A stretch of DNA of 64,000 bases from CAWIJK01 sp963836375 (GTDB taxonomy: Bacteria; Actinomycetota; Acidimicrobiia; Acidimicrobiales; RAAP-2). Numbering within the stretch: the stretch's first letter is position 1; every line of letters begins with the position of its first letter. The notes below the pieces were generated by a model, which worked only from the letters and a program-made list of their open reading frames with translations, was not told the origin of the DNA and searched no databases. Below are positions 50,137-58,517 of this stretch, in pieces. The stretch spans positions 1,116,001 to 1,180,000 of the forward strand of contig CAWIJK010000002.1 of the NCBI GenBank assembly GCA_963836375.1, read 5' to 3'. The position numbers and the translations under genes are program-made.

Positions 50137-51584
50137 GTGAGATCGCCAACGAAGCGCTCGAGCTGGCGCAGGGTGCGGCACTCGACGACGTCGTCGCAGT
50201 GCACGGCGTACTCGTCGACGATCGAGTCCCCGGACCCCCAGTAGTCGCGGGGCTCGGGGTTGAGCCAGTAGACGTGGCGCGCCTGGTGGGAAAGCTCCTC
50301 GAGCACCCAGGACTCCGAGGCGTGGTAGTTGTTCCGGGCGTCGCCCAGGATGAGCACGCTGGTACGCGAGGTCACGTCGTCCCCCCAGCGCTGGTTGAAC
50401 ACCGACAGTGCGTGGCCGTAGTCGGAGTGCCCGTCGACCCAGATGACGTCCGCCTCGGTGTTGATCCGGTGGACCGCTACCGCCGGGTCGTCGGCCCCCT
50501 CGAAGAACCGGGTGACCTCGTCGATCCCGTCCACGAAGACGAAGCTGCGGACCTTGGAGAACTGCGAGCTAATGGCGTAAACGAGGTGGAGGGTGAAACG
50601 GGCGAAGCTGGCCACCGAGCCCGAGATGTCGGCGACGACGAAGATCTCGGGCTTAGCCGGTCGGGGGTGTCGGAACCGGGGCTCGACCGGCACCCCGCCG
50701 GTCGACAGCGAGCGGCGGACGGTGGCGCGGAAGTCGAGCGGTCCCTTGCGCCCGTGACGGCGCTTGCGGGCCAGGCGCACCGCCAGCTTGCGCGACAACG
50801 GGTGCAGCGTGCGGTGCAACGTCGCCAACTCATCGCGGGTGGCGTGCATGACGTCGATGTCCTCGGGGAGGGGCTTTCGGACCGAGCGGGCCAGGGCCTC
50901 GACCCCACGGTCCATCACCAGGCGGCGCCGAATCTCGGACTCCACCGCCCGACGCAGCCGGTCGATACGGGCCCGGTACTCGTCGGCCACGAGGCGTTCC
51001 TCGAGGCCGGTCAGGCCCTGGTCACCGGGGGCCGCGTCCCGCGCCGCCTGCAGAAGCCGCTCGAGTACCCCGTCGAGGTCGAGGTTCCGCAGGGTCCGGT
51101 ACAGGTAGTAGGTACCGCCCACCGGGCGCCCGGGCTCCATGCCGGCGTAACGGGTCACGGCGTAGCGGGCCACGACGTCGGCCAGCGAGGCCTCCCCCGA
51201 GGCCAGCGCCCGGTAGAGCAGTTCGGCGAGCTCTTCTGGGGTCATCGACTCGACCCCTCCGCCACCCCGGCCCTGGCCACGCCCGGACTGGGCGCCCGAG
51301 CCGGCCGCATCGGCCGGCTCCCCCTCCGGGCCACCCTCCTCGTCGGACCAACCGTCGTCGGTGCCCGGGCCCCGGGTGGCGAAATAGACCTCGAAGGCGG
51401 TCTCGAAGGCCCGCCAGTGGGCGCTCGACTTGACCAGGGTGGCCGCCAGCGCGTACTTGAGCGACTCGCGGTCCTCGAGCGGGATGTGGTGGACAGCCTC
51501 GGCGGCGTCGAGGTGCTCGGTCAACGAGACCGGGAGCCCGGCCCCGCGGAGCTCGGTGACGAATCCCGACAGCAGATCGAGCAC
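50133..51584 (-). CDS. VWA-domain protein, CoxE-like
   Basis: A 483-residue cytoplasmic protein. The N-terminal part is helical (SLTEHLDAAEAVHHIPLEDR...YALAATLVKS), a Gly-rich acidic linker follows near residue 110, and the C-terminal half is a von Willebrand A domain with the metal-binding motif VVADISGSVASF and later ILGDARNNY. CoxE-like VWA proteins pair with MoxR AAA ATPases and help insert metals or mature enzymes, as in CO dehydrogenase. The start is uncertain: GTG 51584 gives the usual N-terminus and leaves a 28-base gap to moxR; the frame is open upstream only as a shadow. It is co-transcribed with the ATPase. Confidence 0.85.
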   Translation of the reverse strand: MLDLLSGFVTELRGAGLPVSLTEHLDAAEAVHHIPLEDRESLKYALAATLVKSSAHWRAFETAFEVYFATRGPGTDDGWSDEEGGPEGEPADAAGSGAQSGRGQGRGGGGVESMTPEELAELLYRALASGEASLADVVARYAVTRYAGMEPGRPVGGTYYLYRTLRNLDLDGVLERLLQAARDAAPGDQGLTGLEERLVADEYRARIDRLRRAVESEIRRRLVMDRGVEALARSVRKPLPEDIDVMHATRDELATLHRTLHPLSRKLAVRLARKRRHGRKGPLDFRATVRRSLSTGGVPVEPRFRHPRPAKPEIFVVADISGSVASFARFTLHLVYAISSQFSKVRSFVFVDGIDEVTRFFEGADDPAVAVHRINTEADVIWVDGHSDYGHALSVFNQRWGDDVTSRTSVLILGDARNNYHASESWVLEELSHQARHVYWLNPEPRDYWGSGDSIVDEYAVHCDDVVECRTLRQLERFVGDLT

Positions 51585-51612
51585 GGCGTCGCTCAGCCGG
51601 TGGGGGTGGGGA

Positions 51613-52578
51613 TCAAGGCTCGGCGGACAGCAGTTCCTTGGCCGCCCGCTCGATGTCGCTCTGGTACTTGAGCAAGATGTGCAGGGTGTCACGGGCACCG
51701 GTGGCGTCGATGGATTCGACGCCCAGGACCACCAGCGTGCGGGCCCAGTCGAGGGTCTCAGAGACCGACGGCGCCTTGCGCAGCTCGAGGGTGCGCAGCG
51801 AACGGACGATCCGGGCCACCTGGTCGGCCAGCTCCTCGGTGATGCCCGGCACCCGGGAGGACACGATCTGGCGCTCGCGCTCGAGGTCCGGGTAGTCGAT
51901 GTGGAGGTAGAGGCAGCGGCGTTTCAGGGCCTCGGACAGCTCCCGGGTGTTGTTGGAGGTGAGGAACACCATCGGCAGGCGCGTGGCCCGGACCGTGCCC
52001 AGCTCGGGGATCGAGACCTGGTATTCAGAGAGCACCTCGAGCAAGAGCGCCTCGGTCTCGAGCTCCACCCGGTCCACCTCGTCGACCAACAGCACCACCG
52101 GGTCGGCTGAGCGGATGGCCTCGAGCAGCGGGCGGGTCAAGAGGAAGTCTTCGGAGAAGATGTCCTCCTCGAGCTCCTTCCAGGTGGCCGATCCGGTGGC
52201 GCCGTCGGGGCCCGACGACTCGCCGATGACCTGGCCGGCCTGGATGCGCAGCAGCTGCTTGCGGTAGTTCCACTCGTAGAGGGCCTTGGACTCGTCCAGG
52301 CCCTCGTAGCACTGGAGGCGGATCAGCCGGCTGCCCGTCAGTTCGGCCACCGACTTGGCCAGCTGGGTCTTGCCGGTTCCGGCCGGACCCTCCACCAGGA
52401 CCGGCTTGGCCAACCGGTCGGCCAGGTACACCACCCCGGCGATGCCCTCGTCGGCCAGGTACCCGACGTCGGCCAGTCCACGGCGCACTGCCGGCACCGA
52501 ATCGAAGCGGGGCGGCCCCGACGCCGGGAGGCCGAGGGCCGCCTGCTGGCCGGTTGCGTCGTGGTCGGTCGCGCTCAC
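51613..52578 (-). CDS. MoxR-family AAA+ ATPase
   Basis: A 321-residue ATPase chaperone. Walker A is LVEGPAGTGKTQLAK, Walker B is VVLLVDEVDRVE, sensor 1 is VFLTSNNTRELSEAL and the arginine finger follows in KRRCLYLHIDYP. With its VWA partner downstream it forms the MoxR/VWA pair used for protein maturation. GTG 52578 overlaps the proA stop (GTGA), so this pair is transcriptionally tied to proline synthesis and ObgE. The client protein is not indicated. Confidence 0.92.
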   Translation of the reverse strand: MSATDHDATGQQAALGLPASGPPRFDSVPAVRRGLADVGYLADEGIAGVVYLADRLAKPVLVEGPAGTGKTQLAKSVAELTGSRLIRLQCYEGLDESKALYEWNYRKQLLRIQAGQVIGESSGPDGATGSATWKELEEDIFSEDFLLTRPLLEAIRSADPVVLLVDEVDRVELETEALLLEVLSEYQVSIPELGTVRATRLPMVFLTSNNTRELSEALKRRCLYLHIDYPDLERERQIVSSRVPGITEELADQVARIVRSLRTLELRKAPSVSETLDWARTLVVLGVESIDATGARDTLHILLKYQSDIERAAKELLSAEP

Positions 52579-53822
52579 GACCGGACCTGGCCCTCGCCTC
52601 GGACCACCCATTTCACGCAGGTGAGCGCGCGCAGTCCCATGGGTCCGCGGGCGTGGAGCTTCTGGGTCGAGATGCCGACCTCGGCACCGAGTCCGAGCTC
52701 CCCTCCGTCGACGAACCGGGTCGAGGCGTTGACCACCACCGCCCCGGCGTCCACCTCACCCACGAACCGCTCGGCGGCGGCCAGGTCGGTGGTGACGATC
52801 GCCTCGGAGTGGCCCGAGCCGAAGCGGGCGATGTGGTCGATCGCCCCGTCGAGGTCCTCGACCACGGCGATCGAGAGCTTCGGTCCGAGGAACTCGGTCC
52901 GGTAGTCGACCTCGGTGGCCTCTCCGGCATCGGGGAGGACGGCCCGGGTGGCCTCGTCGCCGACCAGTTCGACCCCGGCCAAGGCGGGGCCCAGTCGGGC
53001 CAGGAACTCGTCGGCCACCGCCGCGTGCACGAGCAGCGACTCGGCCGCGTTGCACACGCCGGGTCGCTGGGTCTTGGCGTTGACCACGATCTCGGTGGCC
53101 ACGCCCAGGTCGGCCGCCGCGTCCACGTAGACGTGGCAGTTCCCGTCCCCGTCGAGGACGTAGGGCACCCTCGCATGCTCGAGCAGCGAGGCGACCAGAG
53201 CCGGGCCGCCCCGGGGGATCAGGCAGTCGATGATGCCCCGCAGCCCCATGAACTCGGCTGCGGTCTCGTGGCTGGTGTCCTCCACCAAGGTGATGGCCGC
53301 TTCGGGCAAGCCGGCCTTGACCAGGGCCCGGCGCAGGATCCCGACCACCGCCCGGTTCGACTCGAGGGCGGTGGCCGAGCCGCGCAGGAAGGCGGCGTTG
53401 CCCGCCTTCAGGCACAGCCCCGCGGCATCGCTCGTCACGTTGGGCCGGTTCTCGTAGATGACGCCGACCACCCCGAGCGGCACCCGGACCCTGCTCACCC
53501 GCAGACCGTTGGGCCGGACCCAACCGTCGACGACCTCGCCGACGGGGTCGGGCAGGGCGGCCACGGTGGCCAGGCCCCGGGCCATCTGGTCGACTCGGTC
53601 CTTGCTCAGGCGCAGCCGGTCGACGGCGGTCTCGGCCAGCCCCTCGGCCGACGCCCGTTCGAGGTCGACCCGGTTGGCGGCCAGCAGGGATGCCGACTCG
53701 GCTTCCAAGAGCTCGGCGGCCGCCGACAGCGCCTCGTCCCGGGCCGCCGACGAGGACCGGGCCACCTCCCGGGAGGCGGCTTTCACGCGTCGGCCCAGCT
53801 CGAAGAGGTCGGTGCCGGTCAC
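52575..53822 (-). CDS. proA: Glutamate-5-semialdehyde dehydrogenase (gamma-glutamyl phosphate reductase)
   Basis: A 415-residue NADPH enzyme, second step of proline synthesis. Aldehyde-dehydrogenase-like fold with LGVVGVIYENRPNVT, KAGNAAFLRGS and the catalytic cysteine in TQRPGVCNAAESLLV. GTG 53822 gives the normal length. It follows proB by 43 bases. Confidence 0.96.
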   Translation of the reverse strand: MTGTDLFELGRRVKAASREVARSSSAARDEALSAAAELLEAESASLLAANRVDLERASAEGLAETAVDRLRLSKDRVDQMARGLATVAALPDPVGEVVDGWVRPNGLRVSRVRVPLGVVGVIYENRPNVTSDAAGLCLKAGNAAFLRGSATALESNRAVVGILRRALVKAGLPEAAITLVEDTSHETAAEFMGLRGIIDCLIPRGGPALVASLLEHARVPYVLDGDGNCHVYVDAAADLGVATEIVVNAKTQRPGVCNAAESLLVHAAVADEFLARLGPALAGVELVGDEATRAVLPDAGEATEVDYRTEFLGPKLSIAVVEDLDGAIDHIARFGSGHSEAIVTTDLAAAERFVGEVDAGAVVVNASTRFVDGGELGLGAEVGISTQKLHARGPMGLRALTCVKWVVRGEGQVRS

Positions 53823-53865
53823 CGGGCCAGGTTACCCGGGGCCAAAGACGACCCCGACCCGCGCT

Positions 53866-54990
53866 TCAGGTGAGCACCACCAGGTCGTCGCGGTGGATGA
53901 CCTCTTGGGGGAGGTCCTCGGGGAGCTCGTCGCTGCGCCGCCCGACCCACTCAGGGGCGCGGCCCGAGGCGTAGCGGGACAGGCCCTTGGCGAAGACGCG
54001 GCCGTCGGGCCCAACGATCTCCACCGCGTCCTCGGGGAGGAAGGAACCGTGCACGGCCACGACCCCGGCCGGGAGCAGCGAGCGTCCCCGTTCGACCAGG
54101 GCCCGCCGGGCCCCCTCGTCGACCACCAGCGAGCCGGTCGCCCCGACGGCGAAGGCGATCCAAAGCTTGCGGGCGGGGAGCCGCCGGGGCCGGGCCCGAA
54201 AGACCGTGCCGGCGCCGGGCTCGCCCGCCACGACGTCGGCCAGGACCCCCTGGCGCCCGGCGTCGGCGATGACCGCCTCCACCCCCGACCAGGTGGCGAT
54301 CTTGGCCGCCGCCAGCTTCGACGACATGCCGCCGCTGCCCACGGCGGTGCCCGGACCCCCGGCCATCTGCTCGAGCTGCTGATCGATCTCGACCACCTCT
54401 TCGATGAGAGAGGCCTCGGCGACGGTCCGGGGGTCGGCGGTGAGCAGACCCGGTGTGTCGGTCAGGAGCACCAGGAGCTCGGCCCCCACCAGATGGGCGA
54501 CCAGGGCGCCCAGCCGGTCGTTGTCGCCGAAGCGGATCTCCTCGTCGGCCACCGCGTCGTTCTCGTTGACCACCGGCACGACGCCGAGCTCGAGCAAATG
54601 TCCGAGTGTCCCGCGGGCGCGCAGGTACTGCTGGCGGTGCACGAAGTCGAGCGGGGCCAGGAGGACCTGTCCGGCCAGTAGGCCGTGACGGCCGAGGCCG
54701 TCCTGCCAGGTACGCATCAGGCCGGGCTGACCGACGGCCGAGACGGCCTGGAGCACTGCGGGGTCCGACGGGCGCGGCCCACCGCCGGCCAGGGCCGACC
54801 AGCCGGCGGCGATGGCGCCCGAGGTGACGACGACCACCCGATGTCCCGAGGCGTGCAGTCCGGCGATCTCGCCGGCCAGGCGGCCCACCACCTGCTCGTC
54901 GGTCCGCCCGTCGGCGGTGGTCACCGAGGACGACCCGATCTTGACCACCAGGGTGTGTGGCGGCGGCCCCTCGGCCTCCTCGGCGGTCAC
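53866..54990 (-). CDS. proB: Glutamate 5-kinase
   Basis: A 374-residue kinase, first step of proline synthesis and the target of feedback by proline in the family. The amino-acid-kinase domain shows LVVKIGSSSVTTADG, VTSGAIAAGWSAL, NENDAVADEEIRFGDNDRLGA and GTAVGSGGMSSKLAAAKIA. The C-terminal ~75 residues are a PUA domain (SLLPAGVVAVHGSFLPEDAVEI). GTG 54990 overlaps the obgE stop. Confidence 0.96.
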   Translation of the reverse strand: MTAEEAEGPPPHTLVVKIGSSSVTTADGRTDEQVVGRLAGEIAGLHASGHRVVVVTSGAIAAGWSALAGGGPRPSDPAVLQAVSAVGQPGLMRTWQDGLGRHGLLAGQVLLAPLDFVHRQQYLRARGTLGHLLELGVVPVVNENDAVADEEIRFGDNDRLGALVAHLVGAELLVLLTDTPGLLTADPRTVAEASLIEEVVEIDQQLEQMAGGPGTAVGSGGMSSKLAAAKIATWSGVEAVIADAGRQGVLADVVAGEPGAGTVFRARPRRLPARKLWIAFAVGATGSLVVDEGARRALVERGRSLLPAGVVAVHGSFLPEDAVEIVGPDGRVFAKGLSRYASGRAPEWVGRRSDELPEDLPQEVIHRDDLVVLT

Positions 54991-56357
54991 CGGGCCCCGC
55001 CTGCTGCGCTGGGGCCGCCCCGCCCGCGCCGGGGTCCGGCGCGCCGGGAGCGGCTGGTCTCGGTGGCGTCGAGCACCGAGTCCCCCCGCTCGCGGAACCA
55101 GGTGAAGGCGACGTCTCCGACGCGGACCTCGTCGCCGTCGTGGGCACCGGCCCGCGACAGCGCCCGGTCGACCCCGAGGCGCTTGAGCCTGGTCACCGAC
55201 TCGGCCAGGGCGCCCTCGTCGGTCAGGTCCGAGAAGCTCACCGCCCGTTCGGCCGCCCGGCCGCCGAGCCGCCAGACCCCGGGGGCCTCGCGCTCGACCA
55301 CCACCCCCTCGGGCGCCGGCCGGTGCACCACGATCTCTGCGGGCGCGGGCACCGCCTCTGCCGCCCGGGCCTCGGCGACCATCGTGGCCAGACGGGCGAC
55401 CAGGCGGTCCAGGCCGGCCCGGGTCACCGCCGAGATCCGCAGCTCCAGCGCGTCGGTTCCCACCCCGGCGAGGTCGCCGGCGAGGTCGGCCTTGGACCCG
55501 ACGACCACCCGGGGTCGCTCGAGCAACTCGGGCCGGTAGCGGCCGAGCTCGCCCAAGAGGACGGCCACCTGGTCGTCGGCCGACCGGCCGTCGGGCGGCG
55601 CCAGGTCGACCAGAACGACCAGGACCCGGCTCCGTTCGACGTGGCGCAAGAACCGGTGCCCGAGCCCGCGGCCCTCGGCCGCCCCCTCGACCAGCCCCGG
55701 GATGTCGGCCATGACGAACTCGACCTCGTCATCCCCCGGCCGGCCCCCGGTCCGCACCACCCCGAGATGGGGCTGGAGGGTGGTGAAGGGGTAGTCGGCG
55801 ATCTTGGGCTTGGCCGCCGACACCGACGAGATCAGGGTGGACTTGCCGGCGTTGGGGAAGCCCACCAGGGCGACGTCGGCGACCAGCTTCAGCTCGATGT
55901 CGAGCCAACGCTCCTCCCCCTTCTCACCCTGTTCGGCGAAGGCCGGGGCCCGCCGCTTGTTGGAGAGAAAGCGGGCGTTCCCCCGCCCCCCCCGGCCCCC
56001 CTCGGCGGCCAGCCAGCGGTCGCCGGCCCCGGTCAGGTCGCACAAGAGCGAGCCGTCGCGCTCGCGTACGACCGTGCCCACCGGAACGGGGACCTCGAGA
56101 TCGGGTCCGCGCCCCCCGTGGCGCCGCTTGCCCGAGCCGTGCCCGCCGTCGGTGGCCCGGCGGTGGGGATGGTCCCGGAACCCGAGCAATGAGGCCTGGT
56201 TGGGCGTGGCGACCAGCCAGACGTCGCCCCCCCGGCCCCCGTCGCCCCCGTCGGGGCCACCCTTGTCGACGTGGGCCTCGCGGCGGAAGGAGACCGCCCC
56301 CGCACCACCGTCGCCCGCCTTGGCGTGGAGCTGCGCCTCGTCGACGAAGCCTGACAT
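54987..56357 (-). CDS. obgE: GTPase ObgE/CgtA
   Basis: A 456-residue ribosome-associated GTPase. The Gly-rich Obg domain covers residues 1-158 (MSGFVDEAQLHAKAGDGGAG, VDKGGPDGGDGGRGGD), the G domain shows ALVGFPNAGKSTLIS, DIPGLVEGAAEGRGLGHRFL and VVGSKADL, and the C-terminal OCT domain ends near residue 430, followed by an Arg-rich tail. First gene of a six-gene operon. In many bacteria rplU-rpmA-obgE are contiguous; here rpmA is about 6.8 kb away. ATG 56357 lies six bases after TAGGAT. Confidence 0.97.
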   Translation of the reverse strand: MSGFVDEAQLHAKAGDGGAGAVSFRREAHVDKGGPDGGDGGRGGDVWLVATPNQASLLGFRDHPHRRATDGGHGSGKRRHGGRGPDLEVPVPVGTVVRERDGSLLCDLTGAGDRWLAAEGGRGGRGNARFLSNKRRAPAFAEQGEKGEERWLDIELKLVADVALVGFPNAGKSTLISSVSAAKPKIADYPFTTLQPHLGVVRTGGRPGDDEVEFVMADIPGLVEGAAEGRGLGHRFLRHVERSRVLVVLVDLAPPDGRSADDQVAVLLGELGRYRPELLERPRVVVGSKADLAGDLAGVGTDALELRISAVTRAGLDRLVARLATMVAEARAAEAVPAPAEIVVHRPAPEGVVVEREAPGVWRLGGRAAERAVSFSDLTDEGALAESVTRLKRLGVDRALSRAGAHDGDEVRVGDVAFTWFRERGDSVLDATETSRSRRAGPRRGRGGPSAAGGAR

Positions 56358-56363
56358 GCAGCG

Positions 56364-56369
56364 ATCCTA
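56364..56369 (-). promoter_or_regulatory. Putative -10 box of the obgE operon (leaderless)
   Basis: TAGGAT on the minus strand, six bases before ATG 56357. The hexamer is a good actinobacterial -10. Confidence 0.5.
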
Positions 56370-56427
56370 CGGGGCCGCGGCGTCGCCCCTGGCCACGGGG
56401 TCCGACTGGGCGGCGGGCCACCCCGGG

Positions 56428-57735
56428 TCACCCCCGGGCAACCTCGACCAGACGCCGGGCCCGGTGGGCGGCCTCTTGTCGGGCGGCGCCGTCGTCGACG
56501 GTGGTGCAGATCCGCTCGGCGACCACGCGGCGCCCGCCGACCCAGACGTCGGTCACCTGGCGTGACGAGGCCGCCCACACCAGGTGGCCGAGGAGCTCGG
56601 CGTCGTCGAGAGTGGGCACGAAGACCGGGTCCTCCATGTCCAGCCGGATGAAGTCGGCACAGCGACCGGGCTCGAGGCTGCCGGTCGCCAGACCGAGGGC
56701 CTCGGCCCCACCCCGGGTGGCCAGGGCCAGGGCGTCGGCCGTGGTGACCGCCCCCGGGTCGGCGGCGAGGGCCCGGGCCAGGAGCGGGGCCAGCCGCAGC
56801 TCCTCCCACAGGTCGAGGTTGTCGTTGGAGGCCGGGCCGTCGGTCCCCAGACCCACCCGGAGTCCCCGGGCCAGCATCTCGGCCACCCGGGCCACCCCGC
56901 TGCCCAGCTTGCCGTTGCTCTGCGGACAGTGGGCCACCGCCACGTCGTGGCGGGCGTAGACGTCGAGGTCGGCGTCGCTCAACCAGACCGAATGGGCGGC
57001 CAGCACCCGTTGGTCGAACAGCCCGAGCCGTTCGAGCAGCACCGGCACGCTGCAGCCGTAGGCCTCCTCGAGGGCCCGACCCTCCCCTCGGGTCTCGGCC
57101 AGGTGGATCTGGACGAGCCCACCGGTCTCGGCCGCCAGCTCGGCCACCGCCACCAGGCCCTCGGTGGGCAGCACGTAGGCCGAATGGGGCCCCACGCCCA
57201 CCGTGACCAGTCCGCCCCGCCCGTCGTAGTCGCGGTGGAGGCGCCGGGCGTCCTCCAGGCACCCCTGCCAGGTCAGCCCGGAACCGGGCAGGTCGAAGAT
57301 CCCCGGGGTCAGGACGCAGCGGATCCCCGCCTCGAGAGCCGCTTCGGCCACCGTCGCGCCGTGGAGGTACATCTCACAGGTCGTGGTGACCCCCGCCCGG
57401 AGCATCTCGTCACAGCCGAGCAGCATCCCCCAGCGCACGTCGTCCTCGGTGAGTGCCGCCTCCCGGGGCCAGACCGCCTCGCGCAGCCAGCGCTCGAGGG
57501 GCAGGCCGTCGCCGGCGCTGCGCACCAAGGTCATCGGGGTGTGGGCGTGGGTGTTCACCAGCCCGGGCATCACCAGCCCGCCGAGCCTGACCACCTCGGC
57601 CGGCACACTCGGGGCATCGGGGATCGGCCCGACCCAGGCGATGAGCCCGTCTTCGACGTCGAGGGCGCCGGGGCGGTGGACCGAGCCGGCGGGATCGGCG
57701 GTGACCACGGCGTCGCCCAGGTAGCGGATCCTCAC
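56428..57735 (-). CDS. mtaD: 5-methylthioadenosine/S-adenosylhomocysteine deaminase-type amidohydrolase
   Basis: A 435-residue metal-dependent deaminase. The amidohydrolase metal ligands are in order: HxH in GLVNTHAHTPMTLVRSAGDG, His in QIHLAETRGE, His in LAAHSVWLS, Asp in GLGTDGPASNDN; the LPLERWLREAVWP text matches the MTA/SAH deaminase group, which deaminates the nucleoside to its inosyl form. Other nucleobase deaminases of the same clan cannot be excluded. GTG 57735 is the start; the long open frame upstream is a shadow. It lies 29 bases downstream of the DtxR-type regulator and near a purine nucleoside phosphorylase, which fits nucleoside salvage. Confidence 0.85.
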   Translation of the reverse strand: MRIRYLGDAVVTADPAGSVHRPGALDVEDGLIAWVGPIPDAPSVPAEVVRLGGLVMPGLVNTHAHTPMTLVRSAGDGLPLERWLREAVWPREAALTEDDVRWGMLLGCDEMLRAGVTTTCEMYLHGATVAEAALEAGIRCVLTPGIFDLPGSGLTWQGCLEDARRLHRDYDGRGGLVTVGVGPHSAYVLPTEGLVAVAELAAETGGLVQIHLAETRGEGRALEEAYGCSVPVLLERLGLFDQRVLAAHSVWLSDADLDVYARHDVAVAHCPQSNGKLGSGVARVAEMLARGLRVGLGTDGPASNDNLDLWEELRLAPLLARALAADPGAVTTADALALATRGGAEALGLATGSLEPGRCADFIRLDMEDPVFVPTLDDAELLGHLVWAASSRQVTDVWVGGRRVVAERICTTVDDGAARQEAAHRARRLVEVARG

Positions 57736-57764
57736 CGGCCGCCCCCGCCGCGCCCCATGGGCAC

Positions 57765-58436
57765 TCAGAGGACCGAGACGTACAGCCGGCTCGACAACTC
57801 CGGGCCGAAGGCGACGGTGGCCTCGCCCAACTCGAGCAACAGGGTCTCGTCGGGGCCCCGAGAGGCGACCAGGGCGCTCGCCCCGGGGATGAAACGGTTG
57901 GCGTCGAGATAGGCGAGCGATGCCATGTCGAGCTCGACCTCCTCGCTGATCCGCTCCAGTCGGACCTCGGTGCCCGGGGCCACCCCCGACAGGGGCCGCT
58001 GTTCGCCCGAGGGAGCGACCGAGTGCGAACCGGGGATCGGATTGCCGTGGGGGCACGTTGCCGGGTCGCCCAACAAGATGACCAGTCGGGCCTCGACGTC
58101 GTCGGAGATCACGTGCTCCCAACGCCCGGCCTCTTTGTGGACCTTGTGCCATTCGAGCCCGATCACGTCGACCAGGAGGCGTTCGGCCAGCCGGTGCCGG
58201 CGCACCACCTTCTCGGCCAGGTCCGAGCCCTTCTCGGTCAGCTCGACGACCCGCCCGTCCCGCCGCACGTAGCCGTCGTCGCAGAGCCGCTCGAGCATCT
58301 CTGACACCGACGGGGCGGATCGCCCGAGGCGCTCGGCGATTCGGGCCTGGATGACCGGCGTGCCCTCCTCTTTGAGCGAGAGCACCGCCTCGAGGTACTC
58401 CTCGACCGGGGGGTGGTAGCCGTCCTCCACAGCCAC
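57765..58436 (-). CDS. DtxR/MntR-family metal-dependent repressor
   Basis: A 223-residue regulator. The winged helix (VEEYLEAVLSLKEE, IAERLGRSAPSVSEMLERL) is followed by the dimerisation/metal domain (RRHRLAERLLVDVIGLEWHKVHKEAGRWEHVIS with its His/Glu ligands, shown here in pieces: LAERLLVDVIGLEW and EAGRWEHVI, then CPHGNPIPG), and a C-terminal SH3/FeoA-like domain. It represses iron or manganese genes when the metal is bound. GTG 58436 is the longest start, but a TAGGAT box only two bases before it suggests that GTG 58430 (two codons later) is the real, leaderless start. Confidence 0.9.
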   Translation of the reverse strand: MAVEDGYHPPVEEYLEAVLSLKEEGTPVIQARIAERLGRSAPSVSEMLERLCDDGYVRRDGRVVELTEKGSDLAEKVVRRHRLAERLLVDVIGLEWHKVHKEAGRWEHVISDDVEARLVILLGDPATCPHGNPIPGSHSVAPSGEQRPLSGVAPGTEVRLERISEEVELDMASLAYLDANRFIPGASALVASRGPDETLLLELGEATVAFGPELSSRLYVSVL

Positions 58437-58438
58437 CG

Positions 58439-58444
58439 ATCCTA
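58439..58444 (-). promoter_or_regulatory. Putative -10 box of the DtxR-type gene
   Basis: TAGGAT on the minus strand. It lies eight bases before GTG 58430 and two before GTG 58436, favouring the former as start codon of a leaderless mRNA. Confidence 0.4.
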
Positions 58445-58517
58445 CCGGGGGTCGCCCGCCGGCCGGCTGGGCGCTCTCGCTGGCGACGGCTCGTCCCCGG
58501 GGCGTCGGTTGTCCGGG

